From: Actinomadura sp. NAK00032
Lineage (GTDB): Bacteria > Actinomycetota > Actinomycetes > Streptosporangiales > Streptosporangiaceae
Assembly (NCBI RefSeq): GCF_013364275.1
Contig: NZ_CP054932.1
Location: 3,906,001-3,970,000, forward strand
Reading direction: 5' to 3'
DNA: 64,000 nt
The position numbers were made by a program, and so were the translations under genes. The notes beneath the pieces are model-generated. The model was not told where the DNA came from and made no database searches. It saw only the letters and a list, made by a program, of their open reading frames with translations. Shown one piece after another: positions 1 to 8,972 of the stretch. Position 1 is the first letter of the stretch; each line of letters starts with the position of its first letter.

Positions 1-2
1 CC

Positions 3-962
3 TTCGTGGCGGCATGGGACGACGGCGACCAGCTGCCGGGCGCCTCCTACGGGACGCGGCTGGTGGAGCGCGAGAGCGGCCAGGCGCCGCCGCGCATCCC
101 GGTGCGGGTCGTGCGGCGCATGGCGCGGAAGGCGGACCGGAACCGGCTCCGCTTCCTGCCTCTGCACCTGGCCGTCGAGGGCTACCTCGCGCTGCACTTC
201 GGCGGCCCGGAGATCGCCTGGGAGGAGTGGGCGCGCCGGGCCGTCGCCCGCGGCCTGTCGCCCCGCTGCGAGGAGGCCTACACCGGGCTTCAGGTGCGGG
301 GACTGGAGGACGCGCTGAGGGTCTTCGAGATCCATCCGGGGCAGTGCGGCGTCCTGGTCTACGTCGCGGACTCCCTGGCCAGCGCGTTCGCCGTCCCGCA
401 TCCCGACGACTACCGCGCACTGCACCCGACGCTGGTCGAGGACCTCTTCGGTGAGCTGATCTACATGTACGGCCTGCTGGGCGCCCCCGCGGGCGACCTG
501 TCCGGCCGCATCGACGGCACCGGGATCCGCTCCCTGGCCGACCTGCGGGCCGCGGCCGAACTCCAGCGGGAGGAGTGGGCGTCGTTCCACGACGCGGTGA
601 TGGCCGGGCAGCTGTTCGACCAGGACGGGACGCGCCAGGTCGTCCAGCACCTGCACGGGTTCGAGCTCGCGCGGTTCCTGCCGTCGTTCGCGCCGCGCGC
701 CGAGAACCACATCGGCGAGACGATCACCGACGGGGACGGCCGGGTCGCCTACCTCAAGTCGTTCCGGCTGTCGGACACGCAGGTCAGGCGCGGCTACCTG
801 CTGCGCAGGCTCGCCGAGCACGACTGGCGGCTGAGCGCCACCGCCGCGGCCCTCGGCACCGATGAGGGGTCGCTGGCGCTGCGCCTGGAGCGGGCGGGGT
901 TCGGGTACCTGCTGCGGCAGGACGTCCTCGACCACTACCGGGCGCGGCGGCGGGCTACCTGA
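3..962 (+). CDS. Uncharacterised protein with C-terminal Fis-like helix-turn-helix (5' end probably outside window)
   Basis: The reading frame is open to the left edge of the window. A GTG at position 6 could start it, but no ribosome binding site can be checked, so it may be the C-terminal part of a larger gene. About 318 residues are visible, with no signal peptide or membrane span. The last 50 residues (LLRRLAEHDWRLSATAAALG onwards) look like a Fis-type helix-turn-helix of the kind that ends sigma-54 activators, but no AAA+ motifs are visible. The middle is rich in aromatic and acidic residues and I do not recognise it. It could belong to the ARPP-type domain proteins of actinobacteria, but that is only a guess. 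It converges with and overlaps the next gene by 8 nt. Confidence 0.6.
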   Translation, partial: FVAAWDDGDQLPGASYGTRLVERESGQAPPRIPVRVVRRMARKADRNRLRFLPLHLAVEGYLALHFGGPEIAWEEWARRAVARGLSPRCEEAYTGLQVRGLEDALRVFEIHPGQCGVLVYVADSLASAFAVPHPDDYRALHPTLVEDLFGELIYMYGLLGAPAGDLSGRIDGTGIRSLADLRAAAELQREEWASFHDAVMAGQLFDQDGTRQVVQHLHGFELARFLPSFAPRAENHIGETITDGDGRVAYLKSFRLSDTQVRRGYLLRRLAEHDWRLSATAAALGTDEGSLALRLERAGFGYLLRQDVLDHYRARRRAT

Positions 963-1767
963 GGCCGGCGAACAGGTCCTCCTCCTTGTCCGGGGCCTCG
1001 ACGCGGCAGAAGTGCCGCACGAACGCCTCGAACGAGAACGCCGCGCGCTGCATCTCCTCCGGCATCCGCAGCAGGAAGATGTTCTCGCCCTGGCTGGCGT
1101 GCGCCTCCAGGGCCTTGCGCTTGGCGTCCACGTGCGCGGACACGTCGACCGCGCTGGTGATCAGCTCGTCGGGGGTGCCGAAGTCCTCCGGCGGGTCGAA
1201 GTCGATCTCCACGCCGGCCTCCCGGACGGCGTCGAACATCTGCTTGATGCCCGAGCGGGGGATCGCGGTGTAGTACAGCTTGTCGGGCACGCCGCCGCGC
1301 TCCGCGGCGGCCAGCGCGATGCGGTGCGCCTGGATGTGGTCGGGGTGCCCGTAGCCGCCGTTCTCGTCGTAGGTGACGACGACCTGCGGCCGGTACCGCT
1401 CCATCAGCTCGGCCAGCCGCCCGGCGGACTCGTCGAGCGGGACGTTCGCGAACGCGCGCGGGTCGTCGTTGGTCGCCCAGCCGTCCATGCCGGAATCGCG
1501 GTAGCCGAGCAGCTCCAGGTGGCCGATGTCGAGCAGCGCCGCCGACTCGCGCAGCTCCCCGAGGCGGCGCCGCGCGACCTCCTCGGCGTCGTGGCCCGGC
1601 TCGCCGGGCTTCACACCGCCGGAGTCGTCGCCCTGCTCGCCGTTGGTGCAGGTGACCAGCACCGTCCGGATGCCCTCGGCGGCGCTGCGGGCGAGCAGCC
1701 CGCCCGTTCCGAGCACCTCGTCGTCAGGGTGGGCGTGGACGGCCATCAGCGTGAGTTCGTGCGTCAT
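955..1767 (-). CDS. PIG-L family deacetylase, mycothiol conjugate amidase (Mca)-like
   Basis: A zinc-dependent amide hydrolase of the LmbE/PIG-L fold, 270 residues, close to the usual length for MshB/Mca. The metal-binding motif AHPDDE (His13, Asp16) and the second motif HPDH (141-144) are both present, as is the family segment VVTYDENGGYGHPDH. In actinobacteria this family removes acetyl groups during mycothiol synthesis (MshB) or cleaves mycothiol S-conjugates for detoxification (Mca). The DENGGYGHPDH stretch is closest to Mca in my recollection, but other PIG-L enzymes share it, so the substrate is not certain. The ATG is preceded by GAGGAG at good spacing. The gene converges on the first gene and lies upstream of nothing obviously related. 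Confidence 0.85.
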   Translation of the reverse strand: MTHELTLMAVHAHPDDEVLGTGGLLARSAAEGIRTVLVTCTNGEQGDDSGGVKPGEPGHDAEEVARRRLGELRESAALLDIGHLELLGYRDSGMDGWATNDDPRAFANVPLDESAGRLAELMERYRPQVVVTYDENGGYGHPDHIQAHRIALAAAERGGVPDKLYYTAIPRSGIKQMFDAVREAGVEIDFDPPEDFGTPDELITSAVDVSAHVDAKRKALEAHASQGENIFLLRMPEEMQRAAFSFEAFVRHFCRVEAPDKEEDLFAGLR

Positions 1768-1824
1768 CCGGGCTCCTCAAAGGGTTTCGGCCGTCCACCC
1801 TACGTGCCTGTCCCGCGAAGTCGA

Positions 1825-2679
1825 TCAGACCTGGGACGTGGATTCCGCGGGCGACAGGTCCGCGACCGTCAGCGGGTGCGCGGGCGCGTCGAAGGGGAAG
1901 GTGGACGACGACCGCAACCCGTCCAGCATGAGCAGCTCGCCGGGGGCGAGGAGCCGCCAGCCGGGGTCGTCGTCCATCCGCTCGCTGGCGAGCACGACCG
2001 CCGGGCACGCCTCCCGGTGCGCCTCCACCCTCACCTGCCCGGGCTCTCGGTCGGACGCCAGGTGCCGGGCCGGGCCGGGCCTGTCCAGCGTGGGCGTGAG
2101 CACCCACAGCTCGTGGGTCTCCGGGTAGCGCAGCGCCCACAGCCGCCGCGACTCGGCGAGCAGGATGTTCAGCGCGAACACCGGCAGCTCCGCGGCGATG
2201 CGTCGCACGGCCGCGACCAGCCCGGCGGTGGTGTCGCCGTGCCGCCGGATCTCCGCGGTGATGTAGGCGAAGACCAGCTCGGAATCGGTCTGGCCCTGCA
2301 TCAGCGCCCGGTCGACGTCGGTGAGCCACGAGCCGAGGCCGTCGAGGCCGCGCACCACGCCGTTGTGGGCGAACAGCCGGTCGTCCATGACGAACGGGTG
2401 CGAGTTGTGCACGTCCGGCGCCCCCGTGGAGGCGTACCGGACGTGCGACACGAACGTGTGCGACACGATGTGGCGTGCCTCGGAGTTGAAGTCGGCGTCC
2501 TGGAACGCCGCGATCGGCGCCCGGTCGCGGACGGGCTCCTCGCCGAGCGAGAACCAGCCGAGCCCCGTCCCGTCCGGCATGCGGCGGGACTGGAACTCCA
2601 GGCTCTCCGGCGCGTCCAGCAGCCAGAACGTGGCGTGCACGCGCGGCCCGCCCGTGGTCATCCCGAACAGTCGGCACAT
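1825..2679 (-). CDS. Class II glutamine amidotransferase (YafJ/EgtC-like)
   Basis: A 284-residue N-terminal-nucleophile amidotransferase domain protein. The start was placed at MCRLFG because class II enzymes need Cys at position 2 as the catalytic nucleophile once Met is removed; an upstream in-frame Met would bury it. Family motifs visible are PDGTGLGWF, HVRYAST, NSHPF and HNGVV, which form the glutamine site. It is a stand-alone domain, as in YafJ and in EgtC of ergothioneine synthesis, but no egtB or egtD neighbours are seen, so an EgtC role is not supported. A CATCCT hexamer sits 6 nt before the ATG, suggesting a leaderless transcript. It is divergent from the HAD gene. Confidence 0.85.
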   Translation of the reverse strand: MCRLFGMTTGGPRVHATFWLLDAPESLEFQSRRMPDGTGLGWFSLGEEPVRDRAPIAAFQDADFNSEARHIVSHTFVSHVRYASTGAPDVHNSHPFVMDDRLFAHNGVVRGLDGLGSWLTDVDRALMQGQTDSELVFAYITAEIRRHGDTTAGLVAAVRRIAAELPVFALNILLAESRRLWALRYPETHELWVLTPTLDRPGPARHLASDREPGQVRVEAHREACPAVVLASERMDDDPGWRLLAPGELLMLDGLRSSSTFPFDAPAHPLTVADLSPAESTSQV

Positions 2680-2768
2680 GCCCGCAGGATGCCCGCCGGG
2701 CGCCCGCCGGAACACGGCACCGCGAAAGACCTTCGACCACCGGCCCGCGATGACGTACCGTCCGGTGT

Positions 2769-3269
2769 ATGGGGTCGCCGGTGGTGCTGCTGGACGTCGA
2801 CGGGGTGCTCAATCCGTTCGAGAGGCCCCATCGCGGGTTCAAACGGCACCGGTGCTCGCCGAACGGCCAGATGTTCCATCTGTGGCTCAACCCGGCGCAC
2901 GGCCCGGCGCTGCTCCAGCTCGCCGAGTCGACCGGCGCCGAACTGGCCTGGGCGAGCTACTGGTGCGGCCACGCCAACGGCTGGATCGGGCCCAGGGTCG
3001 GGCTGCCGGAGCTGCCGTTCGTCCCGATCCCGTCCTATCCCGGCAGCGCCGAGGGGCGCTCACTCGGCGCGTGGAAGGCCCGGCACGTGGCCGCGTGGGC
3101 GGAGGGCCGCCCGTTCGTGTGGTTCGAGGACGAGCCCGACGCCACCGAGTGCATCGCCGGCGAACCGGGCGTCGCCGACCACCTCCTCGTCGAGATCGAC
3201 CCGCTCACCGGGCTCACCGACGAGCACCTCGGCGCCGCCGAGGCCTGGCTCCGCGCCCTCACCCGCTGA
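2769..3269 (+). CDS. HAD-like protein (HAD_SAK-type)
   Basis: A compact 166-residue HAD-superfamily protein. Motif I is DVDGVLN near residue 9, the hallmark of the nucleophilic Asp pair. The later segment WFEDEPD can supply the acidic motif IV. The order and the FXLWLNP / AELAWASYWCGHAN segments match the small actinobacterial HAD group related to domains in Swiss-Army-knife RNA-repair proteins. The substrate is unknown. TACCGT lies 7 nt upstream of the ATG, consistent with a leaderless message. Divergent from the amidotransferase, with only 89 nt between the two starts. Confidence 0.75.
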   Translation: MGSPVVLLDVDGVLNPFERPHRGFKRHRCSPNGQMFHLWLNPAHGPALLQLAESTGAELAWASYWCGHANGWIGPRVGLPELPFVPIPSYPGSAEGRSLGAWKARHVAAWAEGRPFVWFEDEPDATECIAGEPGVADHLLVEIDPLTGLTDEHLGAAEAWLRALTR

Positions 3270-3372
3270 CCGGCGCCCACATGGGGGCCCGGACGGGGAA
3301 GGTTCCATTCGTCCAAGACGGTGCGCGGCGGGGGTCCGTAGCGTCCTCGGACGAACGGAAAAGGAGCCGACG

Positions 3373-4380
3373 ATGTCGAGATCACCATTGCTGGACGCGG
3401 CCTTCGGATACATGCCGGCGCAGATCGTGCACACGGCCGCCGAGATAGGGGTGGCCGACGCCCTGGCCGGCGGGCCGCGGACGAGCGGGGAACTGGCGGA
3501 GGCGACCGGCACCCACGCGCCGTCCCTGCTGCGCCTGCTGCGCGGCCTCGTCACCCTGGGCGCCGTCGAGCAGAAGGAGCGGGACCTGTTCGCCCTGACC
3601 GCCGAGGGGCAGCGCCTCCGCGCGGACGCGCCCGACTCGGTCCGCGCGCTGATCAGGCTGTTCTGCGGCCCCGAGGTGTGGCGGACGTGGGGCGACATGA
3701 CCGGGACGCTGCGCACGGGCGAGTACGCCTGGAAGCGCGTGACCGGACACACGTCGTTCGAGCACTTCGCGTCCGACCCGGAGCTGTCGGCGACGTTCAA
3801 CGCGGCGATGGCCGAGCACACCCGCGCGGTCGCGCCGGGCATGATCGAGGCCCACGACTTCTCCCGCTACGGGACGGTCGCCGACCTCGGCGGCGGCGAC
3901 GGCACGCTGCTCGCCGCGATCCTGCGCGCGAACCCCGGCGTGCGCGGGCTGCTGGTCGACCTGCCCGCCGGGCTCGACGCCGCCTCCGGCACGCTGGCGG
4001 ACGTCGCCGGCCGGGCCGAGATCGTGCCGGGCGACTTCTTCGAGTCCGTCCCCGCGGGCGCGGACGCCTACGTCCTCAAGAGCGTCCTGCACGACTGGAG
4101 CGACGGGAAGGCCCTCGCCATCCTGCGGAACGTCCGCGCGGCGATGGCGCCCGGCGCGCGCGTCGTCGTCCTGGAGCAGGTGATGCCGGAGATGGTCACG
4201 CCGGAGACGGCCGGCATCGTCCGCAACGACCTCAACATGCTCGTCGCCACGGGCGGCCGCGAGCGCTCCGAGGGCGAGTTTCGGGAGCTGCTGGGCGCGG
4301 CCGGGTTCACCGGCGTCTCGTTCACCGGGCCGCTGCCTCCCTCCGCGTACCACGTGATCGAGGCCGTGCCCGCGACCTAG
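3373..4380 (+). CDS. SAM-dependent O-methyltransferase, acetylserotonin/hydroxyindole O-methyltransferase type
   Basis: A two-domain class I methyltransferase of 335 residues. Residues 1-100 form the dimerisation winged-helix domain (IGVADALAGG, GTHAPSLLRLLRGL). The C-terminal Rossmann domain has the SAM motif VADLGGGDGTLLAAIL and the conserved VLHDWSD segment, where His acts as general base in this family. Such enzymes methylate hydroxyls of polyketides and other aromatics. The ATG follows AAGGAG by 6 nt. A long reading frame upstream in the same frame is not coding; this start and the domain boundary agree. It is followed co-directionally by an SDR gene, 121 nt away, which may be functionally linked. 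Confidence 0.88.
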   Translation: MSRSPLLDAAFGYMPAQIVHTAAEIGVADALAGGPRTSGELAEATGTHAPSLLRLLRGLVTLGAVEQKERDLFALTAEGQRLRADAPDSVRALIRLFCGPEVWRTWGDMTGTLRTGEYAWKRVTGHTSFEHFASDPELSATFNAAMAEHTRAVAPGMIEAHDFSRYGTVADLGGGDGTLLAAILRANPGVRGLLVDLPAGLDAASGTLADVAGRAEIVPGDFFESVPAGADAYVLKSVLHDWSDGKALAILRNVRAAMAPGARVVVLEQVMPEMVTPETAGIVRNDLNMLVATGGRERSEGEFRELLGAAGFTGVSFTGPLPPSAYHVIEAVPAT

Positions 4381-4501
4381 CGCTCCGGGCCCGCGACCCA
4401 GCGCTCCGCGAGGGCGCCCACGCCGGGGGCCGCTTACCCCGGGACACCGCGAACGTGCAGGATGGACCGTGGTAAGCGACCCCTGACGAAGGAGTGCCCC
4501 C

Positions 4502-5263
4502 ATGAGTCCTCTCGCCGGCCGTACCGCCCTGGTCACCGGAGGCAGCCGCGGGATCGGCCGGGCCGTCGCGCTCGCCCTGGCCGCCGACGGGGCGCGGGTG
4601 GGCGTCGCCTACCGGCGCGACGAGGAGGCCGCCCGCAAGACCGTCGCCGACATCGAGGCCGCGGGCGCGCGCGGCCACGCCTTCCGCGCCTCGGTCGACA
4701 GCGTCGACGACTGCCGCGCGCTCGCCGCGCGGGTCGAGGAGGAGCTCGGCTCCCTCGACATCCTCGTGCACAGCGCCGGGATCGCCAGCCGCGGCAACAC
4801 CGTCGCCGACACCGACCCCGCCGAGCTGGAGCGGGTCCTGCGGGTGCACGCGTTCGGCCCGCACCACGTCAGCCAGGCGCTGCTGCCGCTGCTGCGCCGC
4901 GCCGAACGCGGCGACATCGTGTTCGTCTCCAGCGTGATCACCGACATCATGCCGCCGTTCGGCGGCCCCTACGCGATGGGCAAGGCGGCGATGGAGGCGC
5001 TCGCGCAGGTCCTCGCCAAGGAGGAGCGCGGCAACGGCATGCACGTCAACGTGGTCGCGCCCGGGCTGGTCGACACCGACATGGGACGCCGGCTCGTGCG
5101 CGCCACCGCGGGCGTCGAGGACATCCGCCGGCAGGACGCCGCGTCCCCCTACGGGCACGTGTGCTCGCCCGAGGAGGTCGCCGACGTGGTGCGGTTCCTC
5201 GTGTCGGACGGCGCGTCCTACGTCACCGGGCAGCGCATCGTCGTGGACGGCGGCACCTTCTGA
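4502..5263 (+). CDS. SDR family NAD(P)-dependent oxidoreductase (FabG-like)
   Basis: A classical short-chain dehydrogenase of 253 residues. The cofactor motif GGSRGIGRA (TGxxxGxG form), the NAG-equivalent HSAG, the catalytic Ser of VSSV and the catalytic YxxxK (YAMGK) are all present, followed by APGLVDTDM and the C-terminal SYVTGQRIVVDGG typical of FabG-like ketoreductases. The substrate is unknown; it may act with the methyltransferase just upstream. GAAGGAG precedes the ATG by 7 nt. It converges on the Nudix gene with 30 nt between stops. Confidence 0.9.
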   Translation: MSPLAGRTALVTGGSRGIGRAVALALAADGARVGVAYRRDEEAARKTVADIEAAGARGHAFRASVDSVDDCRALAARVEEELGSLDILVHSAGIASRGNTVADTDPAELERVLRVHAFGPHHVSQALLPLLRRAERGDIVFVSSVITDIMPPFGGPYAMGKAAMEALAQVLAKEERGNGMHVNVVAPGLVDTDMGRRLVRATAGVEDIRRQDAASPYGHVCSPEEVADVVRFLVSDGASYVTGQRIVVDGGTF

Positions 5264-5293
5264 GCCGGCGGCCGTGAGGCGCGAGCGCCCGGG

Positions 5294-5947
5294 TCAGTTG
5301 CGCGTCCAGTCCGGCTGGGCGAAGCCGGCGACCCGGGCCGGCCTGCCGAGCAGCACGACCTCCCGGAACTGCCACAGCATCGCGCCGGTCGGGGCGTGCA
5401 CGAGCCACCGCGGGCCGAGCCGCATCTGCAGGAGGCTCCCGCCGTCCGGCTGCGGGGCCCAGTGCGGGGTGTCGTCGTCCGCCAGCCGCCGCAGGCTCGT
5501 GTAGTGGACGGAGTGGACCTCGTCCGGGCTCGGCGCGAGCGGGCCCGGATCCCGCAGCACCACCACGATCGGCGTGATCGCGAAGCCGGAGCTGGCCGGG
5601 AAGTCGTCGAGCCGGCCGAGGACGTCCGCCGGCCCGGCGGCCAGGCCGATCTCCTCGTGCAGCTCGCGCAGCGCGGCCTCCTCGGCGGTCTCGCCGTCCT
5701 CCAGCCGCCCGCCCGGCAGCCCCCACTGGCCCGCGTTCCGCCCCCGGTAGGCGCGCTTGATCAGGATCACCGACGGGACGCCGCCGTGCTCCACCGCGCA
5801 CAGCACGACCCCGGCGCGGCGCAGGCCGGGCGCGTCCGGGACCGTCGTGTGCGCGAACGAGCCGAGCCTGCGGGCCGCGAGCGCCCCGAAGGCGTCCAGG
5901 TCATCGAGGGGGCCGGGGGCTCCGGGGGAGGGGTGGGGGACGGTCAT
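5294..5947 (-). CDS. Nudix hydrolase
   Basis: A 217-residue Nudix protein. The Nudix box (GX5EX7REUXEEXGU) spans about residues 80-102, GRLEDGETAEEAALRELHEE, followed by IGL, with all metal-binding Glu residues intact. The preceding RGRNAGQWGLPGG and the mid-protein FPASSGFAITPIV recall CoA pyrophosphatase-type Nudix enzymes (NudL), which also carry an extra conserved region upstream of the box. The substrate cannot be fixed from sequence. Its ATG overlaps the stop of the upstream AraC gene in an ATGA arrangement, so the two are probably translationally coupled. Confidence 0.85.
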   Translation of the reverse strand: MTVPHPSPGAPGPLDDLDAFGALAARRLGSFAHTTVPDAPGLRRAGVVLCAVEHGGVPSVILIKRAYRGRNAGQWGLPGGRLEDGETAEEAALRELHEEIGLAAGPADVLGRLDDFPASSGFAITPIVVVLRDPGPLAPSPDEVHSVHYTSLRRLADDDTPHWAPQPDGGSLLQMRLGPRWLVHAPTGAMLWQFREVVLLGRPARVAGFAQPDWTRN

Positions 5948-6783
5948 GCCTCGATGGTGCCAGCACCCGCCTCGCGGGCGTACCGCGCGGGCGGTGTCCC
6001 GACCGCCGCGGTGAAGTCGCGGGTGAAGTGCGCCTGGTCGGCGTAGCCCAGCTCGGCCGCCAGCGCCGCCCAGTCGACCGCCGCGCCCGACGCGGCGCGC
6101 TCGGCGGCCTCCTGCATCCGGAACCGCCGGATCACCCATTTCGGGTTGATGCCGACGTACTCGTGGAACAGGCGCTGCAGCGCGCGCACGCTGAACCCCT
6201 CCTCGGCGGCCAGTTCGTCCACCCGGACGAGGCCGGGGCGCTCCGCGATCCGCGCCACCACCGAGGCGGCCCGCTCGGCCGACGGGTCGGGCTCGGGAGC
6301 CGCCGCCGCCAGGAACTCCTCCAGCCGGGCGACGCCCGCCTCGGCGCTCGCCGCCGCGAAGACCTCCCCGGCCAGCGCGAGCCCCGCCGCGCCGAACACC
6401 TCGTCCACCCCCGCGAAGCGGCCGGTCAGCGAGGCGACCGGCCCGTCCAAGAACGGCCTGAACCCGCCGGGCCGGAACGCCGCCCCGATCACGCGGCCCT
6501 CCCCGTGGATCTCCTCGACGAACTCGTCCCGCACCACGCCGGCGATCCGCGCGCGCGTCGCCCCGGACGTCAGGTAACTCGTGAACGTGACGTGCACGGA
6601 CGGGCGCGTGAGCACCTGCTGCCGATGCGGCGGCCGGCCCCGCAGATCCCACCGCAGCACCCAGAAGTCCGCCACGAACGGGGCGAGCGCGGGGCGGGGC
6701 GCGATCCGCTCCACGGCGAAGCGCTCCAGGCCCGTCCGGGGGTGCAGGATGCCGCGCGTCCCGGCAGGTAGGGATCGGTCCAC
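5944..6783 (-). CDS. AraC family transcriptional regulator with DUF6597-like N-terminal domain
   Basis: A 279-residue regulator. The N-terminal half (ARPALAPFVADFWVLRWDL to about 170) resembles the DUF6597 sensor domain often found before AraC DNA-binding domains. The C-terminal hundred residues hold both AraC helix-turn-helix motifs: FSVRALQRLFHEYVGINPKW, then LAAELGYADQAHFTRDFTAA ending in GTPPARYAR. The start is GTG at the DRSLPAGTRG segment; TACCCT sits 7 nt upstream, so the message may be leaderless. It is divergent from the MDMPI-fold gene, a common partner in actinobacteria and the likely target. It overlaps the Nudix gene by an ATGA. Confidence 0.85.
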   Translation of the reverse strand: MDRSLPAGTRGILHPRTGLERFAVERIAPRPALAPFVADFWVLRWDLRGRPPHRQQVLTRPSVHVTFTSYLTSGATRARIAGVVRDEFVEEIHGEGRVIGAAFRPGGFRPFLDGPVASLTGRFAGVDEVFGAAGLALAGEVFAAASAEAGVARLEEFLAAAAPEPDPSAERAASVVARIAERPGLVRVDELAAEEGFSVRALQRLFHEYVGINPKWVIRRFRMQEAAERAASGAAVDWAALAAELGYADQAHFTRDFTAAVGTPPARYAREAGAGTIEA

Positions 6784-6879
6784 CGGATCCAGGGTACCGA
6801 TGTCGCGTTTCTTCAAGACCCGCGCCGCGTTCCGTCCTAGCGTGGCCGTATGTTCGAACTGATGAGCGAAGGAAAGACC

Positions 6880-7458
6880 ATGGATATCCGGAGCCAGATG
6901 CTCCCCGCCGCCGAGGCCGCGGCGCGGATCGTCCTGGAGATACCGGCGGCGAAGCTGGACGCGCCCACCCCGTGCCCCGAATGGGACGTGCGGGGCCTGG
7001 TGAACCACCTGATCCTGTGGAGCGGGCGGGGCGAGGCCGCCGCGCGCAAGGCGCCGCCCACCGGGCCCGGCGAGGACCACGACTTCACCGCCGAGCCGCA
7101 CTGGGCCGAGCGGTTCGAGGAGCAGTCCCGCAAGACCGCCGAGGCCTGGCAGGACGCCGCCGCATGGGAGGGCAACACCAGCCTCACCGGCGCCAAGGAG
7201 GGCATGCCCGCCGGGTTCATCGGCGGGATCGTGTTCGTCGAAGGCATCGTGCACGGCTGGGACCTGGCGGTCGCCACCGGCCGCGAGCCCGCCTTCCCGC
7301 CCGAGACCGTCCAGGCGGCCTGGGAGCAGACCCTCGCGATGGCCGACGTCAGCCGCCGGTACGGCGCGTTCGGGCCGGAGGTGCCCGTGGCGGAGGACGC
7401 CCCCCTGCTCGACCGGGTCCTCGGCCTGGCCGGCCGCGACCCGCGCTGGAGGCCCTGA
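6880..7458 (+). CDS. TIGR03086 family metal-binding protein (mycothiol-dependent maleylpyruvate isomerase fold)
   Basis: A DinB/MDMPI-fold protein. The family signature LDAPTPCPEWDVRGLVNHL is near the N-terminus, and the paired His of VNHL and VEGIVHGWDLAVATG supply the metal site. These proteins are thought to bind a divalent metal and use or act on thiol adducts such as mycothiol, but few are characterised. The start at 6880 is preceded by GAAGGAAAG. An in-frame ATG at 6850 has TAGCGT 6 nt upstream and could be a leaderless start giving ten extra residues. Divergent from the AraC regulator, across a short shared promoter region. Confidence 0.8.
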   Translation: MDIRSQMLPAAEAAARIVLEIPAAKLDAPTPCPEWDVRGLVNHLILWSGRGEAAARKAPPTGPGEDHDFTAEPHWAERFEEQSRKTAEAWQDAAAWEGNTSLTGAKEGMPAGFIGGIVFVEGIVHGWDLAVATGREPAFPPETVQAAWEQTLAMADVSRRYGAFGPEVPVAEDAPLLDRVLGLAGRDPRWRP

Positions 7459-7518
7459 ATCCGCGGCGGCGCGCGGGTCCCGGCGCGAGCGGGGGCCCGT
7501 GCGCTCTACCCTTGAGGC

Positions 7519-8916
7519 ATGTCTTCGAGCTCTTCGATCCGCGTACGCTTCGCCCCGTCCCCGACCGGCATGTTCCATGTCGGCGGCGCCCGCTCGGCGC
7601 TGTTCAACTGGGTGATGGCCGCCCAGTCCGGCGGGACGCTCGTACTGCGCGTCGAGGACACCGACGCCTCCCGCAACAGCCCCGAATGGACCGAGGGCAT
7701 CATCCGCGCCCTCGCCTGGCTCGGGATGGACGGCGAGCAGTACGAGGGCCCCTACTTCCAGTCCGCCAACGCCGACAAGCACGCCGAGGCCGTCCAGACG
7801 CTGAAGGGCGCCGGCCGCGCCTACTACTGCGACTGCAGCCGCGAGGCGATCGTCACCCGCACCGGCGACCAGCACAAGGGCTACGACGGCTTCTGCCGCG
7901 ACCGCGGCCTGGAGCCCGGCCCCGGACGCGCCCTGCGCTTCCGCACCCCCGACGAGGGCCAGACCACCGTCGTCGACCTGCTGCGCGGCAAGCCCGTCTT
8001 CGAGAACGCCGTCCTGGAGGACTTCGTCATCGCCCGCGCCGACGGCTCGGTCACGTTCCTGCTGGCCAACGCCGTCGACGACATGAGCCAGGGCATCACC
8101 CACGTCGTACGCGGCGAGGAGCACCTGTCCAACGCGCCCAAGCAGCAGCTGCTGTGGGAGGCGCTCGGCGGCGAGCCGCCCGTCTGGGCGCACGTCCCCG
8201 TCATCGTCAACGAGAAGCGGCAGAAGCTGTCCAAGCGCCGCGACAAGGTCGCGTTGGAGGACTACCGCGCCGAGGGCTACCTCGCCGAGGCCATGCGCAA
8301 CTACCTGATGCTGCTCGGCTGGGCCCCGTCCGGCGACCGCGAGATCGTGCCCTGGGACGTGATCGTCGACGAGTTCCGTATCGAGGACGTCAACTCCTCG
8401 CCCGCCTTCTTCGACGAGAAGAAGCTCCGCTCGTTCAACGGCGAGTACATCCGGGCGCTGCCCGTCGAGAAGTTCATCGCCGAGTGCCTGCCCTTCCTGG
8501 AGCAGGCGCCCTTCGACGTGGACGTCGCCGTGTTCGCCGAGCTCGCGCCGCTCGCCCAGACCCGGATCGCGCTGCTCTCGGAGATCGTCCAGATGATCGA
8601 CTTCGTCTGCCTGGACGAGCCGCCGACCGACGAGCAGTCCTGGAACAAGGCGATGAAGGAGCCCGCCGCCGCGATCCTCGCCGCCGCCGAGGACGCCTAC
8701 CGGGACGCCCCCTGGAACGCCGCCGAGCTGAAGGACCGGCTGGAGCGCGTCGGCGCCGAGCACGGCCTCAAGCTCGGCAAGACGCAGGCGCCCGTCCGCG
8801 TCGCCGTCACCGGCCGCACCGTCGGCCTCCCGCTGTTCGAGTCCCTGGAGATCCTCGGCCGCGACCGCACCCTCGCCCGCATCGCCGCCGCACGAGCTGT
8901 GTTGGATCGTGGTTAA
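7519..8916 (+). CDS. gltX: Glutamate--tRNA ligase
   Basis: Glutamyl-tRNA synthetase, 465 residues, charging tRNA-Glu (and tRNA-Gln in species using the amidotransferase route, the norm in actinobacteria). Class I signatures are clear: FAPSPTGMFHVGG is the HIGH region (His20), and QKLSKRRD at about 235-242 is the KMSKS loop. The catalytic domain, the HLSN segment and the C-terminal helical anticodon-binding half are complete. The start choice is supported by TACCCT exactly 6 nt before the ATG, suggesting a leaderless transcript. It is the last plus-strand gene before the minus-strand signalling block. Confidence 0.95.
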   Translation: MSSSSSIRVRFAPSPTGMFHVGGARSALFNWVMAAQSGGTLVLRVEDTDASRNSPEWTEGIIRALAWLGMDGEQYEGPYFQSANADKHAEAVQTLKGAGRAYYCDCSREAIVTRTGDQHKGYDGFCRDRGLEPGPGRALRFRTPDEGQTTVVDLLRGKPVFENAVLEDFVIARADGSVTFLLANAVDDMSQGITHVVRGEEHLSNAPKQQLLWEALGGEPPVWAHVPVIVNEKRQKLSKRRDKVALEDYRAEGYLAEAMRNYLMLLGWAPSGDREIVPWDVIVDEFRIEDVNSSPAFFDEKKLRSFNGEYIRALPVEKFIAECLPFLEQAPFDVDVAVFAELAPLAQTRIALLSEIVQMIDFVCLDEPPTDEQSWNKAMKEPAAAILAAAEDAYRDAPWNAAELKDRLERVGAEHGLKLGKTQAPVRVAVTGRTVGLPLFESLEILGRDRTLARIAAARAVLDRG

Positions 8917-8972
8917 CGGGGCGCGTGGCTGAGGTGGCGGGCTGAGGTCGGTCGGTTAAGGGTTCCCCCCGG

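Noticed and set aside
862..3270. Very long plus-strand reading frame covering several genes
   Set aside because: It runs antisense and out of frame across the PIG-L and amidotransferase genes. Only its 3' part from 3373 has a ribosome binding site and methyltransferase motifs.
7459..8763. Long minus-strand frame opposite gltX joined to the AraC frame
   Set aside because: It is Leu/Val/Gly-rich shadow translation of the synthetase gene. The AraC domain and a GTG with a -10 place the true start at 6783.
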